This document shows, piece after piece, positions 40,201 to 48,503 of a DNA stretch of 64,000 nucleotides. The translations under genes and the position numbers were made by a program. This DNA is from Parasphingopyxis marina. Lineage in GTDB: Bacteria; Pseudomonadota; Alphaproteobacteria; Sphingomonadales; Sphingomonadaceae. A model generated the notes under the pieces. That model ran no database searches and was not told where the DNA came from. It saw only the letters and a list, made by a program, of their open reading frames with translations. The stretch's first letter is position 1, and each line of letters begins with the position of its first letter. The stretch is taken from the NCBI RefSeq assembly GCF_014237875.1, contig NZ_JACJVJ010000003.1, forward strand, positions 62,001 through 126,000. Direction: 5' to 3'.

Positions 40201-40623
40201 ATGGCAGAGCGCATCGAGTTCGCAAGCGACGCATGGTTGGAAAAACTTTGCGAACTGCTGGAGAAATACACGGCTCTTGCGGGGCCGGAACTGGAACTCA
40301 GCATCTGTGAGGTTTTCACAGGCGTGCCGAAACATCTCGATAAGAACGGCAATGGCGTGATCGCCTGGCATTGCCATATTGTCGGCGGTGAAGTTGTATT
40401 CGAAGATGGGGAAATCGAGAGCGCGGACCTCAAGACCGTGGCCGACTATGATTTCGTACTGCCCCTAGCGCGCCTGACGATCGACGACACGACGCAGGAG
40501 GAATATCTCCGGCTCCAAAAGCTGGGAGCGGAAACGGGCAAGCTTAGCGGCAGCGGCGACAAGTCGAAGGTCCCGCAGTCCTTTTACGCTATGCACAATG
40601 AAATGGCGGAAATGACCGCCTGA
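40201..40623 (+). CDS. Protein of unknown function in the beta-oxidation island
   Basis: A 140-residue soluble protein that I do not recognise with confidence. It contains WLEKLCELLEKYTALAGPELELS, a strand-rich centre (GVIAWHCHIVGGEVVFEDGE) and ADYDFVLPLARLTIDDTTQEEYLRLQKLG. The strand-helix pattern with the ESADLKTVADYDF segment is reminiscent of SCP2-type lipid-binding proteins, whose family members often accompany CoA-dependent lipid or steroid degradation. GAGGAGAGCGCA lies right before ATG 40201. It is followed 18 bases later by an enoyl-CoA hydratase and is presumably its operon partner. Confidence 0.6.
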   Translation: MAERIEFASDAWLEKLCELLEKYTALAGPELELSICEVFTGVPKHLDKNGNGVIAWHCHIVGGEVVFEDGEIESADLKTVADYDFVLPLARLTIDDTTQEEYLRLQKLGAETGKLSGSGDKSKVPQSFYAMHNEMAEMTA

Positions 40624-40641
40624 ATTCGGAGACGAGATACG

Positions 40642-41532
40642 ATGACGCCCGAACATATTCGCTACGAGACCCCGGAACCCGGTATCGCCCGGATCATCAT
40701 GGATCGGCCGCAGGCGGCGAACGCCCAGGACACCCAGTTTCTCTACGAGCTGAATGACGCCTTCGATCGCGCGGCTGCCGATGACGATATTCAGGTCATC
40801 ATCCTGGCGGCGACGGGGAAGCATTTCTCGGCCGGGCACGACATCCGGGAGCGCGATCACCATGACAATCAGGACCGCTACAGGCCCGTCACGCCATTCC
40901 AGCAGCACCGGCGCCCGGGCGCCGAAGGGCGCATGTCGCGTGAAGAGGAACTGTATACGGGCTTCTGCGAACGCTGGCGCAATCTGCCCAAGATAACGAT
41001 TGCCGCTGTCCAGGGAAAATGCGTGTCGGGCGGGTTGCTTCTGTGCTGGCCATGCGACCTGATCGTGGCGGCCGACGATGCGCAATTCCAGGAAGTGACG
41101 GTCGCGATGGGGATCGCGGGTGTGGAATGGTTCGCCCATCCCTGGGAGATGAACGCGCGCAAAGCCAAGGAAATGCTGCTGACCGGCGAGCCCATTGGCG
41201 CGGACGAGGCGCGGCAATTGGGCATGATCAACCGGGTTGTCCCGGCTGACCGGCTGGAGGCCGAAACGCTGGATCTTGCGATGCAGATCGCGCGCCAGCC
41301 CGGATTTGCAACCCGGATGGTCAAGCAGGCCGTCAATGCCGCGCAAGATGCCCAGGGCCGGCATTCGGCATTTCAGACAGCCTTCGCCCTGCACCAGCTG
41401 GCGCACAGCCATGCGATGGAGGTTCACGGCCTGCCGATTGATCCCACCGGGATTCATGAAAGCGTCTCCCGCCATTATGGCGACGGCGAAGAGCCGTTCC
41501 GGACGAAGGGCGCATCTGCATCGGCCAAATAG
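40642..41532 (+). CDS. Enoyl-CoA hydratase/isomerase family protein
   Basis: A 296-residue crotonase-fold protein. Oxyanion segments are ATGKHFSAGHDIRERD (about 57-72) and VQGKCVSGGLLLCWPCDLIVAADDAQF. A 30-residue insertion rich in His and Arg (DHHDNQDRYRPVTPFQQHRR) follows the first loop, which in relatives forms a lid over the substrate pocket. The C-terminal tail with HESVSRHYGDGEEPFRTK is longer than in typical hydratases. The catalytic Glu pair is not clear (EVTVAMGIAGVEW), so the reaction could be isomerisation, hydrolysis or ring opening. It lies 18 bases after the unknown gene and 211 bases before the acyl-CoA dehydrogenases. Confidence 0.83.
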   Translation: MTPEHIRYETPEPGIARIIMDRPQAANAQDTQFLYELNDAFDRAAADDDIQVIILAATGKHFSAGHDIRERDHHDNQDRYRPVTPFQQHRRPGAEGRMSREEELYTGFCERWRNLPKITIAAVQGKCVSGGLLLCWPCDLIVAADDAQFQEVTVAMGIAGVEWFAHPWEMNARKAKEMLLTGEPIGADEARQLGMINRVVPADRLEAETLDLAMQIARQPGFATRMVKQAVNAAQDAQGRHSAFQTAFALHQLAHSHAMEVHGLPIDPTGIHESVSRHYGDGEEPFRTKGASASAK

Positions 41533-41743
41533 CGCGATCGACCGCGCGTGCCGTTGGCGGGTTTCCAACTGACCAGTGTCCCCATCAAGGGAGAGCAGGG
41601 TGAACACGGCATTGCCGAAACGGGAAACGGGATGGGGCGGAACAAGATGATCGTTGCCATTCGGGGCCCGGCTGCATCCGCCGACCGGAGCTCGGGCTCC
41701 GATTTAGGCAGCGGTTCGCCGTCAGCCGCTGAATCCAGGAGAA

Positions 41744-42916
41744 ATGACGTCCCGTGTTAGATCGGCCTTCCCCATGATAGAATCGCGCCATTACACGCCC
41801 GAGCACGAGATATTCCGGGAAAGTGTCCGCCGCTTCATAAACCGCGAATGCATGCCCCATCGCGAGGCATGGCAGGAGCAATGCATGGTTTCGCGCGATA
41901 TTTGGCGTAAGGCCGGCGAACTGGGCATGCTCTGCACCAAGGTCGATGTGGCCTATGGCGGTGGCGGGGGAGACCTGTTTCACTGCCTGATCGTACTCGA
42001 GGAGCAGACGCGGGCGGGCTTTGGCGAGCTCGCTTTCTATCTCCATAGCGACATCATTGCGCCCTATATCGAGCTCTACGGCACCGAGGAGCAGCGGCAG
42101 CGTTATCTTCCCAAATTGGCGTCCGGGGAAATGATCACGGCGATCGCAATGACCGAACCGGGCGCCGGGAGCGACCTGCAGAACATTTCCACCAATGCCC
42201 GGCGCGACGGGAATGGCTATCTGCTCAACGGCCGCAAGACGTTCATCAGCAACGCGCAGCTCGCCGACCTGATCGTCGTTGCCGCCAAGACCGACCCCGC
42301 GGGCGCGGCCAAGGGCATGAGCCTGTTCCTTCTGGAGACGAAGGATGCCGACGGGTTCGCGCTCGGACGCAATCTCCGCAAGGTCGGCTGCAAGGCCCAG
42401 GATACGTCCGAGCTTTTCTTCGACGATGTCCGCTTGCCTGCCGACGCGCTGCTCGGCGGGGTCGAGGGGCAGGGATTTTATCAGCTGATGGAGCGGTTGC
42501 CGGAGGAACGGCTGATCATGGCGATGTCGGCCGTCGCCAATATGGAATCGGCGCTCGACGAGACCATCGTCCATGCCAAGGAGCGCGAAATGTTCGGCCA
42601 GCGTCTCATCGACTTTCAGAACACCCGCTTCACCCTTGCCGAGTGCAAGACGATGACCACGGTTGCCCGGGCCTATCTTGAACATTCGATCGACCAATTC
42701 GTCGAGGGGCAATTCGATGCGCGCGACGGGGCGATGGCCAAATGGTGGACGACCGACAAATGCTGCGAGGTCATCGACGAGTGCCTGCAGCTCTTTGGCG
42801 GTTATGGCTATATCCGCGAAACGCCGATTGCGCGGCGCTATGCCGATGCCCGGCTCGGCCGCATCGCCGGCGGCACGAACGAGATCATGAAAGATCTGAT
42901 CGGACGCTCGCTATGA
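41744..42916 (+). CDS. Acyl-CoA dehydrogenase (first of an overlapping pair)
   Basis: A ~390-residue acyl-CoA dehydrogenase. Motifs are AIAMTEPGAGSDLQ (FAD-binding), NGRKTFISNAQLADLIVVAAKT, FDDVRLPADALLGGVEGQGFYQLM, and the C-terminal CLQLFGGYGYIRETPIARRYADARLGRIAGGTNEI. The position of the MCAD-type catalytic Glu reads AGG instead of YEG; an EERL segment around 250 offers the alternative Glu used in isovaleryl- and long-chain enzymes. AGGAGAA precedes ATG 41744 closely; ATG 41774 (MIESRHYT) is also possible. It overlaps the next gene by ATGA, so the two probably form a complex. Confidence 0.87.
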   Translation: MTSRVRSAFPMIESRHYTPEHEIFRESVRRFINRECMPHREAWQEQCMVSRDIWRKAGELGMLCTKVDVAYGGGGGDLFHCLIVLEEQTRAGFGELAFYLHSDIIAPYIELYGTEEQRQRYLPKLASGEMITAIAMTEPGAGSDLQNISTNARRDGNGYLLNGRKTFISNAQLADLIVVAAKTDPAGAAKGMSLFLLETKDADGFALGRNLRKVGCKAQDTSELFFDDVRLPADALLGGVEGQGFYQLMERLPEERLIMAMSAVANMESALDETIVHAKEREMFGQRLIDFQNTRFTLAECKTMTTVARAYLEHSIDQFVEGQFDARDGAMAKWWTTDKCCEVIDECLQLFGGYGYIRETPIARRYADARLGRIAGGTNEIMKDLIGRSL

Positions 42917-44052
42917 CCGCCGCGCCTGTCACGATGTTGCCTTACGGCGATGAGCATGAGCTGATCCGCGCGACGGCGAAGCGCTTCTTCGAAAGCGAAT
43001 GCGCGCCGCATCAGGAAGCGTGGGAGAGCGCGCGCATGGCGCCGCCCGAGATCTGGCGGCGCGCCGGCGAACTCGGCCTGCTCTGCCCGCGTATTGCCGA
43101 GACCTATGGCGGCTCGGGAGGCGATTTCCTGTTCGCCGTCGTCCTGATCGAGGAACAGGTGCGTGCCGGCGCCACCGCACCTGTCATGTCGCTCCATAGC
43201 GATGTCGTCGCGCCGTATCTCGCGCATTACGGGACCGACGCGCAAAAGACGGAAATTCTGCCGAAAATGATCTCGGGCGAAACCGTGGGTGCCATCGCGA
43301 TGACCGAGCCGGGCGCCGGCAGCGATCTGCGCGGCATGCGGATGACTGCAAAGCGCGATGGCGACGCTTATGTCCTTAGTGGACAGAAAACCTTCATTTC
43401 CAACGGTGCCTCGGCCGGTGTCGTCGTCACCGCCGCGAAGACCGGGGAAGCCATTAGCCTGTTCATCGTCGAGACCGCCGACCTTCCCGGCTTCAGCCAT
43501 GGCGCACCGCTCAAGAAGCTGGGGCAAGGCCCCGCGGATATCGCCGAGCTTTTCTTCGACGACGTCCGCGTTCCGGCCAACCGGCTGTTGGGCGAAGTCG
43601 AGGGTCAGGGCTTTCGCCAGATGGTCGAACGTCTCGCCGAGGAGCGGCTGCTGACGGGGATCGTCGCAGTCGCGATGATGGAACGCGCGATCGATCATGC
43701 CGTTGCCTATACCAAGGAGCGCACGGCCTTCGGAAAGCGCATCATCGATTTTCAGAATTCGCGGTTCAAACTCGCCGAGGCCGAGACCGAAGCGCGCGTT
43801 GCGCGTATTTTCCTTGAGCGCTGCATCCTCAAATTCGTCGACGGCCGGCTTGGCGAAGACGAAGCCGCGATGCTGAAATGGTGGACGACCGACCTCCAGG
43901 GCAAAATCGTCGATGAGTGCCTGCAGTTCTTCGGCGGTTATGGCTATATGCTCGAATATCCCATCTCGCACATGTGGCTCGATAGCCGCGTCGCGCGGAT
44001 CTACGGCGGCGCCAACGAGATCATGAAGGAAATCGTGGGCCGGACGCTTTGA
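42913..44052 (+). CDS. Acyl-CoA dehydrogenase (second of an overlapping pair)
   Basis: A 379-residue acyl-CoA dehydrogenase homologous to the preceding protein. It shows AIAMTEPGAGSDLRG, SGQKTFISNGASAGVVVTAAKT, FDDVRVPANRLLGEVEGQGF, and CLQFFGGYGYMLEYPISHMWLDSRVARIYGGANEI. As in its partner, the MCAD Glu site is replaced (YGG) while EERL near 245 could supply the base. The start lies in the ATGA overlap at 42913-42916. Paired dehydrogenase genes in steroid degraders encode alpha2beta2 enzymes with shared FAD sites; the same is possible here. It converges on the GntR gene with 23 bases between. Confidence 0.87.
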   Translation: MTAAPVTMLPYGDEHELIRATAKRFFESECAPHQEAWESARMAPPEIWRRAGELGLLCPRIAETYGGSGGDFLFAVVLIEEQVRAGATAPVMSLHSDVVAPYLAHYGTDAQKTEILPKMISGETVGAIAMTEPGAGSDLRGMRMTAKRDGDAYVLSGQKTFISNGASAGVVVTAAKTGEAISLFIVETADLPGFSHGAPLKKLGQGPADIAELFFDDVRVPANRLLGEVEGQGFRQMVERLAEERLLTGIVAVAMMERAIDHAVAYTKERTAFGKRIIDFQNSRFKLAEAETEARVARIFLERCILKFVDGRLGEDEAAMLKWWTTDLQGKIVDECLQFFGGYGYMLEYPISHMWLDSRVARIYGGANEIMKEIVGRTL

Positions 44053-44075
44053 GGGTGATGTCGAAACCCGCGCGC

Positions 44076-44837
44076 TTAAGCCGGGGTCTCGCTCAGGCTG
44101 TTGAGTTCCTTCAGCACACTGACTGACAGGCTCGAATCACGGAGCAGGCCGGCCAGCATATGGCTGCAAGAAACGCCCATGTCGCCGATGATGGCGCTCA
44201 GGGCCGCGGACGGATCCCGCTCCTGAAGGGCGTCTATCAACTTGATATGGTTCTCGAAGCCGGACTGGAGCACTTCCTTGCCCTGGGCATATTCCTCGGC
44301 AAGGTGAAGATTCAGCGAGGGGCCGATGAGCAGCCAGAGCCGCTCGATATTCTCGACGAGATAGGCCGATCGCGATGCCCTGTAGACTGCGAAATGGAAG
44401 CGCTGGTTATCGCGCATGGCTTTGCGCAGATTACCGGCCAGGGCATATTGCATCAGGCCGTCGTTGATCTCGACGATCTGTTCGACTTCGCTGTCGGTAA
44501 TTCTTTCGGCGGCTCTGGCGGCGGCATGGCCTTCCAGCAAGCGGCGCAATTCGAGCATCTCGACATAAGCTTCGGCGGAGAGTTTCGACACCTCGATATG
44601 CCGTTTGGGATGGACCCGAAGGGCGCCCAGTGCGGCCAATGTCGACACGGCTTCCCGGACCGGTGTCACACTGACTCCCAAAGCCTCGGCGAGCGAGCGG
44701 AAGGTCAATTTCTGCCCGGGCGAGAATTCGCCGCGCATTAATGCTTCGCATAATCGGTCATAGGCCCGCTTATGAAGCTGCGCCTCTCCGGGGGACGCAT
44801 CGATATCGAGATCGGGATAGAGTCGGGCAACCGCCAT
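44076..44837 (-). CDS. GntR-family regulator with intact FCD metal site
   Basis: A 253-residue GntR/FCD regulator. The winged helix contains AYDRLCEALMRGEFSPGQKLTFRSLAEALGVSVTPVREAVSTL. The FCD domain has ELRRLLEGHAA, the NQRFHFAVYRAS helix, FENHIKLIDALQERD and VSCSHMLAG, so the three His expected for metal binding are present, unlike the two other GntR proteins of the window. No ribosome site is visible before ATG 44837; instead a TTGGCATAACAGA sequence covers the leader, suggesting autoregulation. The same motif appears upstream of the TonB receptor at 45009 and the operon starting at 53698. It is thus the likely regulator of the module from 45 to 54 kb. Confidence 0.86.
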   Translation of the reverse strand: MAVARLYPDLDIDASPGEAQLHKRAYDRLCEALMRGEFSPGQKLTFRSLAEALGVSVTPVREAVSTLAALGALRVHPKRHIEVSKLSAEAYVEMLELRRLLEGHAAARAAERITDSEVEQIVEINDGLMQYALAGNLRKAMRDNQRFHFAVYRASRSAYLVENIERLWLLIGPSLNLHLAEEYAQGKEVLQSGFENHIKLIDALQERDPSAALSAIIGDMGVSCSHMLAGLLRDSSLSVSVLKELNSLSETPA

Positions 44838-44840
44838 TTA

Positions 44841-44853
44841 TCTGTTATGCCAA
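44841..44853 (-). promoter_or_regulatory. Operator-like site in the GntR leader
   Basis: On the minus strand the sequence reads TTGGCATAACAGA and ends 3 bases before the gntR start codon. It matches the CTGRYATAACA-type elements at 44982, 53831 and 53852. Its place over the ribosome-binding region suits negative autoregulation. Confidence 0.5.
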
Positions 44854-44960
44854 ACGCCTTCCCGACAGGCAAGCCTGCCCGCTAGCATATGGCCAGATAG
44901 GCCCTGAAATGCGCGATGTTTCGGCCCCAAGATTTTTTCCTTTACTCGGTCCCGATTCAT

Positions 44961-44993
44961 CTGATATCACAGTTTCATATACTGACATAACAC
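44961..44993 (+). promoter_or_regulatory. Tandem operator-like repeats before the TonB receptor
   Basis: CTGATATCACAG (44961-44972) and CTGACATAACAC (44982-44993) match at 9 of 12 positions and start exactly 21 bases apart. A possible -10 TATACT (44978-44983) is overlapped by the second copy. The same 21-base phasing of the same motif occurs at 53831/53852. Confidence 0.52.
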
Positions 44994-45008
44994 AAGAGGG
45001 GGTCGGTA

Positions 45009-47378
45009 ATGATTTTGGGGAATGACAAAGGCTCGGGGCGCCGCGACCGTATTCGGCAAACGCGCAAATGGCTGCTGCTCGGTACTTCGGCGGCGCTAAT
45101 TCTGGGCACGGGCTCGCCGCTCGTGGCGCAAACAGGGGGTACGACCGAGGCGGCGGGATCGACGCCGATCGTCGTCACCGCCACCCGGCGCGAGGCGAAT
45201 CTGCAGGACGTGCCGATCGCGATAACGGCCTTCTCGCAGGACGATTTGCGCGAAGTCGGCGCCGACCAGCTTCAGGACCTGATCCGCGTCGTTCCCAATG
45301 CGACATTGTACGACGATCGCGGGGCCGGTCAGCCGACCTGGGTGATCCGCGGCGTGGCGCTCGCCGATTTCAATCCCAACAACACGCCGACCGCAGCGAT
45401 CTTCTACGATGAATTCTATCTTCCCTCGAACGCGCTTTCCGGTCTTGCGCTCTACGACGTCGATCGCGTCGAAATCCTGAAAGGTCCGCAAGGCGGGCTC
45501 TACGGGCGCAATACGACGGGCGGCGCGGTCCGCCTGATTTCGAGGCAGCCCGATACCAGCGAGTTCGGCGGTTATATCGATGCGAGCTATGGGAGCTGGG
45601 GCCGCATTCAAGCGCAGGGGGCGCTCAACGTTCCTCTGTCCGACAGCCTGGCCATACGGATTTCAGCAAGAACGGACCAGGATGGCGGTTGGCAGGACAG
45701 CCTTGCAACGCCCGGAGACGACAATCACGGCGACCGGGATATCTTTTCCCTGCGCGGGCAGATTCTGTTCGAACCGAGCGATTTCGTGCGGCTGCGCGTC
45801 AAGATCGAAACGGGTAGCGACAATTCCGAAACGCTACTCGGTCGCGCTACCGCGAGCGAGGATCTTGCCGTTCCTTTCGCCTTTTGCGCGCCGGTGATCG
45901 CCGGCCGGCAGAACGAGGCGCTATGCGGTACCTGGGCCGACCGCAACTTGCTGGCCATGGGCCAGCCTCTGGGTTTTTCGGCGAGGGATCAGTCGGACAA
46001 TGCGCGCGTCGTGCTCTCCAATCCGATCAACCAGCTCGACAATGACTGGATGAACTACAACTTCCAGGCCGATTTCGAACTCGGTTTCGCCACGCTGACC
46101 TCGATCACCAATCGGCTGACCTATGACTATCGGCAAGTGTTCGACTATGACGGGTCGCAGTTGGCGCTGGGCCATGAAGACAGCGACGTCCATTTCTCGG
46201 TCTGGTCACAGGAGCTCAGGCTCACCTCGACCACGGACTCGAATTTCGACTGGCTGATCGGCGGGGTCTATAATTACGATCGTATCGACGACAGCCGCGA
46301 TTTCGCGCTGACCGACAACGTCATCGCCGCGCCGCCGCCGGTCAATTCGCTTACCCGCAGTTATAACCAGAAGACCGAGGCCTGGGCGGTCTATGCCAAT
46401 CTCGGCTACGATTTTTCGGATCGGGTCCGTCTCCATGGTTCGCTCCGTTACACGGACGAGAGCCGGCGGATATACAATGCGACGCTTTTCGTCCCGGCGC
46501 TCAACTTCAACCTGTTCGAAGGCTATAGCGACGAGATCAATCTCCAGACGCACTGGACTGGCCATATCGGTCTGGACTTCCATCCTTCCGATGATGTGCT
46601 GCTCTATGCGACCGCGACGCGCGGGTATAAATCGGGCGGCTTTTTCGGGGGCGTGGCGACCGATACGTCCGTGCTTCTTCCCTATCTGGAAGAAACAATC
46701 TGGGCCTATGAACTTGGTTTCAAAACCGAATGGCCGGGTGGCCTCCGCGTCAACGGTGCCGCTTTCTATTACGACTATCAGGATCGGCAGGGCTATCTCA
46801 ATCAGGTCAACCCCGCCAACAATCTGACGGCGGTCCGGCTCGGCAATCTGGGCGATGTCGAACTGTACGGGGCCGAGCTTGAACTGGCATGGACTCCGCC
46901 GGAGGTCGATGGCCTGACGCTAATGGCCAATGTCGCCTATCTTGAAGGGTCGATAACCGATTCAAACGCCACTTCGGTAACGCTGACCGGCCAACCATAT
47001 GCGCTCGAAGGTCTGCCGGTGAGCGCTCCGCGCTGGAGCATGTTCGCCCTGGCACGGTACGAATTTCCGCTGTCGGCCGCGCTCAGGGGTGCGCTTCAGG
47101 TCAACTATGCCTGGCAGGCTTCGCCCAATCCCGATTCCTCCTATACCGCCGGTGGCAGCGATATCAGTTACGCGCTGTATCACATTCCCAGTCACGGTAC
47201 GCTCGACGCGCGGATATCCGTGGCGGGCGACGAAGGCCGCTGGGAGCTTTCGCTGGAAGGCCGCAACCTGACAGACGTCAGCCATCCGGCTGTCGCGACG
47301 CGCGACAGCGGTGGAAGCTATATGAGCTTCTATAACGCTCCCCGCACCTTCCGCGCGCGACTGGTCTACAATTTCTAG
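45009..47378 (+). CDS. TonB-dependent outer-membrane receptor
   Basis: A 789-residue TonB-dependent receptor. A basic N-terminus and hydrophobic WLLLGTSAALILGTGSPLVAQ form the signal peptide; PIVVTATRREANLQDVPIAITAF is the TonB box and plug start. Plug motifs WVIRGVALADFNPNN and VDRVEILKGPQGGLYGRNTTGGAVRL follow, then a barrel ending in RARLVYNF with terminal Phe. It probably imports the compound degraded by the following kinase/permease and amidase operons. ATG 45009 has AGAGGGGG upstream. Regulation by the neighbouring GntR is suggested by two operator-like sites in the leader. Confidence 0.92.
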   Translation: MILGNDKGSGRRDRIRQTRKWLLLGTSAALILGTGSPLVAQTGGTTEAAGSTPIVVTATRREANLQDVPIAITAFSQDDLREVGADQLQDLIRVVPNATLYDDRGAGQPTWVIRGVALADFNPNNTPTAAIFYDEFYLPSNALSGLALYDVDRVEILKGPQGGLYGRNTTGGAVRLISRQPDTSEFGGYIDASYGSWGRIQAQGALNVPLSDSLAIRISARTDQDGGWQDSLATPGDDNHGDRDIFSLRGQILFEPSDFVRLRVKIETGSDNSETLLGRATASEDLAVPFAFCAPVIAGRQNEALCGTWADRNLLAMGQPLGFSARDQSDNARVVLSNPINQLDNDWMNYNFQADFELGFATLTSITNRLTYDYRQVFDYDGSQLALGHEDSDVHFSVWSQELRLTSTTDSNFDWLIGGVYNYDRIDDSRDFALTDNVIAAPPPVNSLTRSYNQKTEAWAVYANLGYDFSDRVRLHGSLRYTDESRRIYNATLFVPALNFNLFEGYSDEINLQTHWTGHIGLDFHPSDDVLLYATATRGYKSGGFFGGVATDTSVLLPYLEETIWAYELGFKTEWPGGLRVNGAAFYYDYQDRQGYLNQVNPANNLTAVRLGNLGDVELYGAELELAWTPPEVDGLTLMANVAYLEGSITDSNATSVTLTGQPYALEGLPVSAPRWSMFALARYEFPLSAALRGALQVNYAWQASPNPDSSYTAGGSDISYALYHIPSHGTLDARISVAGDEGRWELSLEGRNLTDVSHPAVATRDSGGSYMSFYNAPRTFRARLVYNF

Positions 47379-47423
47379 TCGCCGGCTCGCCTTTCGTCTG
47401 CCCTACAATGCCAAGCGCGCCCG

Positions 47424-48503
47424 ATGAGCATCGCGGGTGCCAATGACGAAGTAAAAACGCTTATGGGTTCGTTATTGGGGCAGGGAACGGGACGAGTTTC
47501 GTCGGACGAAGCGGCTGAAATTGCCCGCGACATGTTCGACGTGGAAGGGGTGGCGCGTCCGCTGGGCGGCGAGCGCGACGAGAATTTCCGCATCGATGCC
47601 GCCGGCGGCGTCTCCTATGTCCTCAAGATATCCCATCCGGCGGAAGATCTCATCGATACCGAATTTCAGGTGGCGGCGCTTGCCCATCTGGCGCGTGACG
47701 GCGCCGGTCTCGTCGTCCCCCAACCCGTATCGAGGCCTGACGGTCGGCTATTTGGCCTGATCGAAAGTAAAGACGGGGAGCCGCGCGCCGTGCGGTTGTT
47801 GACCTATCTGTCGGGCGAACTTCTGCACACCGTCACCCCATCGCCTGAACTGATGCGCGAGATCGGAAATGTCACTGCGCGGCTGGATTCGGGCCTGAGC
47901 GGACTTGAGGTAACGCGGCCCGCGACCGGCCTTTTGTGGGATTTCGCCAATGTTACGCGACTGCGGCCGCTGCTCAAACATATCGAAGGCGACGATATCG
48001 CTAGCCCCGCGGCCGGCGCGATTTCTGCATTCGAGGAACATGTCGTCGAGACGGGACCTCTGCTGCGTTCGCAGATTCTCCATAATGACCTCAATCCCCA
48101 TAACATTCTGGTCAGCGCCGACGCGCCGCGACGGGTGAGCGGGATTCTGGATTTCGGCGACATGATCCACGGCCCGTTGATCGGGGATCTCGCCATCGCC
48201 TGCTGCTATCATCTGGAACCCGGGGACAATCCGCTCGCCGGCGTCGCAGCCTGCGTCGGGGGCTATCACCAATATCTGCCGCTGTGCGAAAAGGAGCTTG
48301 AGCTGCTTCCCTATTTCATGGCCGCCCGCCAGGCGATGACCGTATTGATCACCGAATGGCGTGCGCGAGAAAATCCCGAAAACCGCGACTATATCCTCCG
48401 CAACAACGCGTCAGCGCGGACCGGCTTGCAAGAGCTGGCACGGTTATCTCGCAATCAGGCACAGGATCTGCTTGTCTCCGCTTGCGAAGGAAGCGTGCAA
48501 TGA
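47424..48503 (+). CDS. APH-family kinase, hydroxylysine-kinase-like
   Basis: A 359-residue protein with the aminoglycoside phosphotransferase/choline kinase fold. A Gly-rich start (RPLGGERDENFRI) and VLKISHP with the ATP-binding Lys are followed by the catalytic ILHNDLNPHNILV and the metal-binding ILDFGDMIHGPLIGDLA. The order and the DFGD block followed by IACCYHL resemble hydroxylysine kinase and the kinase half of bacterial kinase-phospholyase fusions. It would phosphorylate an alcohol group of a small amine. It lies downstream of the TonB receptor and overlaps the GPH permease gene (ATGA). Antibiotic resistance is unlikely given the context. Confidence 0.78.
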   Translation: MSIAGANDEVKTLMGSLLGQGTGRVSSDEAAEIARDMFDVEGVARPLGGERDENFRIDAAGGVSYVLKISHPAEDLIDTEFQVAALAHLARDGAGLVVPQPVSRPDGRLFGLIESKDGEPRAVRLLTYLSGELLHTVTPSPELMREIGNVTARLDSGLSGLEVTRPATGLLWDFANVTRLRPLLKHIEGDDIASPAAGAISAFEEHVVETGPLLRSQILHNDLNPHNILVSADAPRRVSGILDFGDMIHGPLIGDLAIACCYHLEPGDNPLAGVAACVGGYHQYLPLCEKELELLPYFMAARQAMTVLITEWRARENPENRDYILRNNASARTGLQELARLSRNQAQDLLVSACEGSVQ

